A stretch of 64,000 nt of DNA from contig CAZABP010000020.1 in NCBI GenBank assembly GCA_964483245.1, forward strand, positions 19,286 through 83,285, written 5' to 3'. The notes beneath the pieces were generated by a model. That model was not told where the DNA came from. It did not search any database and worked only from the letters and a program-made list of their open reading frames with translations. A program made the translations under genes and the position numbers. Positions within the stretch are counted from its first letter, which is position 1; each line of letters begins with the position of its first letter. The DNA comes from CAZABP01 sp964483245 (GTDB lineage: Bacteria; Planctomycetota; UBA1135; UBA2386). This document shows positions 61,023 through 64,000 of this stretch, in pieces.

Positions 61023-61760
61023 TCAGCCCACGTCCATCCGGTTCGCGCCGCCGCTGGCGACCAGGTTGTTGGCACGCAGCAGCGATTCGAACGTCCCGGC
61101 GTCGGTCCACCATCCCTCGAGCACGCCGGCGGTCATCGTCCCCTCGCGGATGTACGAGTTGTTGACGTCGGTGATCTCGAGCTCGCCGCGGCCGGACGGC
61201 TTCAGCGTCTTGATGATGTCGAACACGTGCGCGTCGTACATGTAGATCCCGACGACGGCGAGGTTCGACTCCGGCTCCTTCGGCTTCTCGACGATCCGGC
61301 GCACCTTGCCGTCCTCGACCGTGGCAACGCCGAATCGTTCCGGATCCGGGACCTCTTTCAGCAGGATCTTGGCGCCGCGCGGCTGCGCGCGGAAGTCGTC
61401 GGCGGCGCGCTTGATGTTCCCTTCGATGATGTTGTCGCCGAGGATCACGCAGATCGACTCCCCTTCGGCGAAGTGCTCGGCGAGCCGCAGCGCGTCGGCG
61501 ATGCCGCCCTCGCCCTGCTGGTACGTGTAGTTGATCGCCTTCAGCCCAAACTCCGACCCGTTGCCGAGCAACTGCAGGAAATGCCCAGCACTGTTGCCGC
61601 CGGTCACGATCAGGATGTCGCTGACGCCGGCGTTCAACAGGCACTGGATCGGGTAGTAGATCATCGGCTTGTCGTAGACCGGCAGCAGGTGCTTGTTGGT
61701 CACCTTGGTCAACGGGTAGAGGCGGCTGCCGAGTCCGCCAGCGAGGACGACACCTTTCAT
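61023..61760 (-). CDS. rfbA: glucose-1-phosphate thymidylyltransferase-type enzyme
   Basis: A 245-residue nucleotidyltransferase that would make dTDP-glucose from dTTP and glucose-1-phosphate. The N-terminal GVVLAGGLGSRLYPLT, with LLPVYDKPMIYYPI, and later VILGDNII and GWWTDAGTFESLLRANN are those of RmlA-like enzymes. It is shorter than E. coli RmlA (about 290 residues), missing the C-terminal part. ATG 61760 overlaps the stop of the upstream epimerase (ATGA). Confidence 0.92.
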   Translation of the reverse strand: MKGVVLAGGLGSRLYPLTKVTNKHLLPVYDKPMIYYPIQCLLNAGVSDILIVTGGNSAGHFLQLLGNGSEFGLKAINYTYQQGEGGIADALRLAEHFAEGESICVILGDNIIEGNIKRAADDFRAQPRGAKILLKEVPDPERFGVATVEDGKVRRIVEKPKEPESNLAVVGIYMYDAHVFDIIKTLKPSGRGELEITDVNNSYIREGTMTAGVLEGWWTDAGTFESLLRANNLVASGGANRMDVG

Positions 61761-62698
61761 GGAGTTGTGGGCTTTCGGTAGGAATCGAACGTGGGCCGCA
61801 GTCCCTGCGCCAGCGTGAACTTCGGCGCGAAGCCGAGCAGCGCGCGCGCCCGCGCGATCGACCCGCGCGAATGGCGCACATCGCCCGGGCGGGCCGGCGC
61901 GAACACCGGGCTGACCTCGCGGCCGGCGATCCGGCTGAGCGTCGCCAGCAGATCCAGGATCGTGTGGCTCTCGCCGGTCGCGAGGTTGATCGTGTGGTGC
62001 CCCTGCAGCGGGGCCGTCATCGCGAGGCGCATGCCGGCGACGACGTCCTCGACGTACGTGAAGTCGCGCGACTGCCGGCCGTCGCCGTCGACGCGCGGCG
62101 CGCGGCCATCGCACAACGCGCGGCAGAACGCCGCGACCACGCCGGAGTACGGACTGTCGGCCGGCTGGCGCGGGCCATAGACGTTGAAGAACCGCGTCAC
62201 CACGGTCGGAATCCCGTGCACGTGGCTGAACACGCGGCAGTACAGCTCGCCAGCCAGCTTCGCGGCGGCATACGGCGACAGCGGAGCCTCGCGCATCTGC
62301 TCGTCGCGCGGGCGGTCTTCGTCGTCGGCGGCGCCGCCGTAGGCGCTCGACGAGCCGGCGTAGACCACGCGCAGCTGCTGCGCGCGCGCGATCTCGAGCA
62401 CCTGCAGCGTGCCGGTCGCACCCGCGGCATGGACTTCGAGCGGCGCCTCGATGCTGCGCGCGACCGACGGGATCGCCGCCAAGTGGTAGATCCCAGCCAC
62501 GCCCTGCGCGGCGCGGCGCAGCGCCGCCGGATCGAGCACCGAGCCGGTTTCGATCCGCGTGCGCTCGGCCGGCAGGTTCTCGCGCAGTCCGGACGAGAAG
62601 TCATCCAGGATCGTCACGTCGTCGCCGCCGGCGACGAGCGCGTGGACGAGGTGCGAGCCGATGAAGCCGGCGCCGCCGGTGACGAGCCAGCGCGTCAT
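61757..62698 (-). CDS. NAD-dependent sugar epimerase (SDR)
   Basis: A 313-residue extended SDR with TGGAGFIGSHLVHAL, IYHLAAIPSVARSIEAP, AGSSSAYGG, and YAAAKLAGELYCRVF as catalytic Tyr-Lys. RFFNVYGPRQPADSPYSGVV is typical of UDP-sugar 4-epimerases (GalE/WbpP-like). The exact sugar is uncertain. It overlaps both neighbours by four bases, so it belongs to the same operon and supplies a nucleotide sugar to the polysaccharide. Confidence 0.88.
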   Translation of the reverse strand: MTRWLVTGGAGFIGSHLVHALVAGGDDVTILDDFSSGLRENLPAERTRIETGSVLDPAALRRAAQGVAGIYHLAAIPSVARSIEAPLEVHAAGATGTLQVLEIARAQQLRVVYAGSSSAYGGAADDEDRPRDEQMREAPLSPYAAAKLAGELYCRVFSHVHGIPTVVTRFFNVYGPRQPADSPYSGVVAAFCRALCDGRAPRVDGDGRQSRDFTYVEDVVAGMRLAMTAPLQGHHTINLATGESHTILDLLATLSRIAGREVSPVFAPARPGDVRHSRGSIARARALLGFAPKFTLAQGLRPTFDSYRKPTTP

Positions 62699-63660
62699 GC
62701 GACGTGCCCCGCCGCGCGCTCGGCGCGGTACCAGGCCGCGAACCGGCGCAGACCTTCGCGCAGCGGGACGTTCGCGCGATACCCCAGCTCGCGCGCCGCC
62801 AGCGTCACGTCGGCATAGGTCTGGCGCACGTCGCCCGGCTGCTCCGGCTGTCGGTCCAGGATCGGCTCGACGCCGAAGGCTTCGCCGAGCTGGGCGACGA
62901 GATCGGCCAGCGACGTCGTCGCGGCGCCGCCCAGGTTGTAGATCCGATAGCCGTGCACGCGCTCCCAGGCGCGCACGACGCCATCCACGATGTCGTCGAT
63001 GTACGTGTAGTCGCGCCGCGTCGTGCCGTCGCCGAAGAACGGCAGCGGCCTGCCCTCCAGCAGCAACCGGCTGAACTGCTGGATCGCCATCTCCGGACGC
63101 TGCCGCGGGCCATACACGGTGAAGAACCGCAGACAGCTCACCGGTGTGCCGTGCAGGTGATGGTGCGTGTAGCAGATCAGCTCGCCGCTGCGCTTGCTGG
63201 CCGCATACGGCGAGACCGGATGCTCGACCGGGTCGCTCTCGGCGAACGGGACCTTCGTGTTGCCGCCGTAGACCGACGACGAGCTGGCGAACACGAGCTT
63301 GACCTCCGGCCGTCCGCGCAGCGCGTCGAGCACGTGCTGCGTGCCGGTCACGTTGACCTGCATGTAGCGCGCCGGGGCCGCGATCGACGGCCGCACGCCG
63401 GCGAGTGCCGCGAGGTGCACGACCGAGGTTGCCGGTGCCGCGACGCGCTGCACGCAGGCCGCGTCGCAGAGGTCCCCCTCCACGAAGCGGAAGCGCGCCC
63501 CGCCGCTGGCTGCGAGTTGCTCGAGGTTCCGCCGTTTCAGCGCGACGTCGTAGAACGGGTCGAGGTTGTCGAGCACCGTCACCGTGTGCCCGAGCTCCAG
63601 CAGACGCGACGTGACGTGCGAGCCGATGAATCCGGCGCCGCCGGTCACCAGCACGGTCAC
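62695..63660 (-). CDS. NAD-dependent epimerase, UDP-glucuronate 4-epimerase-like
   Basis: A 321-residue extended SDR. It has TGGAGFIGSHVTSRL, VTVLDNLDPFYDVALKRRNL, HLAALAGVRPSIAAP, SSSSVYGGNTKVPF, and YAASKRSGELICYTHHH. The NLDPFYDVALKR and LRFFTVYGPRQRPEMAIQQF segments match UDP-glucuronate 4-epimerases, which make UDP-galacturonate. GTG 63660 overlaps the upstream stop (GTGA). Confidence 0.9.
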   Translation of the reverse strand: MTVLVTGGAGFIGSHVTSRLLELGHTVTVLDNLDPFYDVALKRRNLEQLAASGGARFRFVEGDLCDAACVQRVAAPATSVVHLAALAGVRPSIAAPARYMQVNVTGTQHVLDALRGRPEVKLVFASSSSVYGGNTKVPFAESDPVEHPVSPYAASKRSGELICYTHHHLHGTPVSCLRFFTVYGPRQRPEMAIQQFSRLLLEGRPLPFFGDGTTRRDYTYIDDIVDGVVRAWERVHGYRIYNLGGAATTSLADLVAQLGEAFGVEPILDRQPEQPGDVRQTYADVTLAARELGYRANVPLREGLRRFAAWYRAERAAGHVA

Positions 63661-64000
63661 GGCTTCGCTCCGCCCGCCTGGCCGTGCAGCCGCTTCTGGA
63701 AGTAGTCCGCCGTGCGCTGCAGGCCGACCTCGAGCGCGACCTTCGGCTCCCAGCCGAGCACGCGCTTGGCCTTCGAGATGTCCGGGCGGCGGCGCTTGGG
63801 GTCGTCGACCGGCAGCGGCTTGAACACGAACTTCGAGCGGGCGCCGGTTGCCTTCAGCACCGCCTCGCCGAACTCGAGCATCGTCATCTCGCGTGGATTG
63901 CCGAGATTGACCGGCATCACCTCGTCGCTGGCGAGCAGGCGCAGGATCCCTTCGACCAGGTCGTCGAGTGGCTCCAGGATTACACCAAGCTCAACGTCGT
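63657..64000 (-). CDS. UDP-glucuronate decarboxylase-like SDR (5' end missing)
   Basis: Only about 113 C-terminal residues are in the window. DDLVEGILRLL, MPVNLGNPREMTMLEFGEAV, FKPLPVDDPKRRRPDISKAK and VLGWEPKVALEVGLQRTADY match UDP-xylose synthases (UXS). This enzyme turns UDP-glucuronate into UDP-xylose. The last 35 bases of the window translate to DVELGVILEP, which does not fit the family's usual residues before DDLVEG and may mark a sequence junction. Confidence 0.8.
   Translation of the reverse strand, partial: DVELGVILEPLDDLVEGILRLLASDEVMPVNLGNPREMTMLEFGEAVLKATGARSKFVFKPLPVDDPKRRRPDISKAKRVLGWEPKVALEVGLQRTADYFQKRLHGQAGGAKP

Overview
The window is GC-rich bacterial DNA with very dense coding, many GTG/TTG starts and repeated 4-base ATGA/GTGA overlaps. 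No rRNA, tRNA or CRISPR array was seen. A member of the Planctomycetota is the most likely source. Many exported proteins have signal peptides ending in A-Q before D, E or K. The window holds a large seven-repeat SBBP beta-propeller, FG-GAP/VCBS proteins with a conserved C-terminal domain, DUF6263 proteins and an exosortase locus. This assignment is an inference from gene content, not a phylogenetic result.

Layout. 0-9 kb: a partial RND-type adaptor lipoprotein, a receiver-like/DUF3052 protein, and an overlapping minus-strand operon (DNA methyltransferase, pgi, guaB, guaA), with a divergent sodium:solute symporter. 9-19.4 kb: a multihaem cytochrome cluster. It has an outer-membrane beta-barrel, a 13-haem lipoprotein, an OmcA/MtrC-type decahaem lipoprotein, a membrane-anchored helical protein and a tetrahaem cytochrome. 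Beside it lie a sigma-54-dependent response regulator and a divergent V4R-PAS histidine kinase. I read this as a porin-cytochrome conduit for electron transfer across the outer membrane, with its own two-component system. 19.4-27.6 kb: exported enzymes and surface proteins (S9 peptidase, two DUF6263 paralogues, a TPR metalloprotease, an SH3-like protein, a PEGA lipoprotein) and a GmhB-type phosphatase with an extra C-terminal domain.

27.6-37.6 kb is an accessory region. It starts with small plus-strand genes resembling immunity-type proteins, one of them frameshifted. Next come gene remnants, then an SBBP propeller and two tandem FG-GAP paralogues that share about 427 identical bases at their 3' ends. 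Each FG-GAP gene is preceded by a short leader ORF. The propeller block is flanked by the two halves of a broken copy of a small membrane-protein gene whose intact copy lies at 37.6-37.9 kb.

37.6-64 kb is an exosortase A (XrtA)/exopolysaccharide locus. It holds a GT2-FemAB fusion, a GT2, a zinc-ribbon membrane protein, an unusual kinase/regulator pair lacking the normal phospho-residues, a 1390-residue TPR protein, a polysaccharide deacetylase, EpsI and exosortase. It continues with two GT4 enzymes, an amidotransferase, an O-glycosylation ligase, a chain-length determinant, an export lipoprotein and a set of nucleotide-sugar genes (rfbB, rfbD, rfbA, three SDR epimerases/decarboxylases). Together these would make, polymerise and export a surface polysaccharide and process PEP-CTERM-type proteins. 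No PEP-CTERM substrate is encoded in the window.
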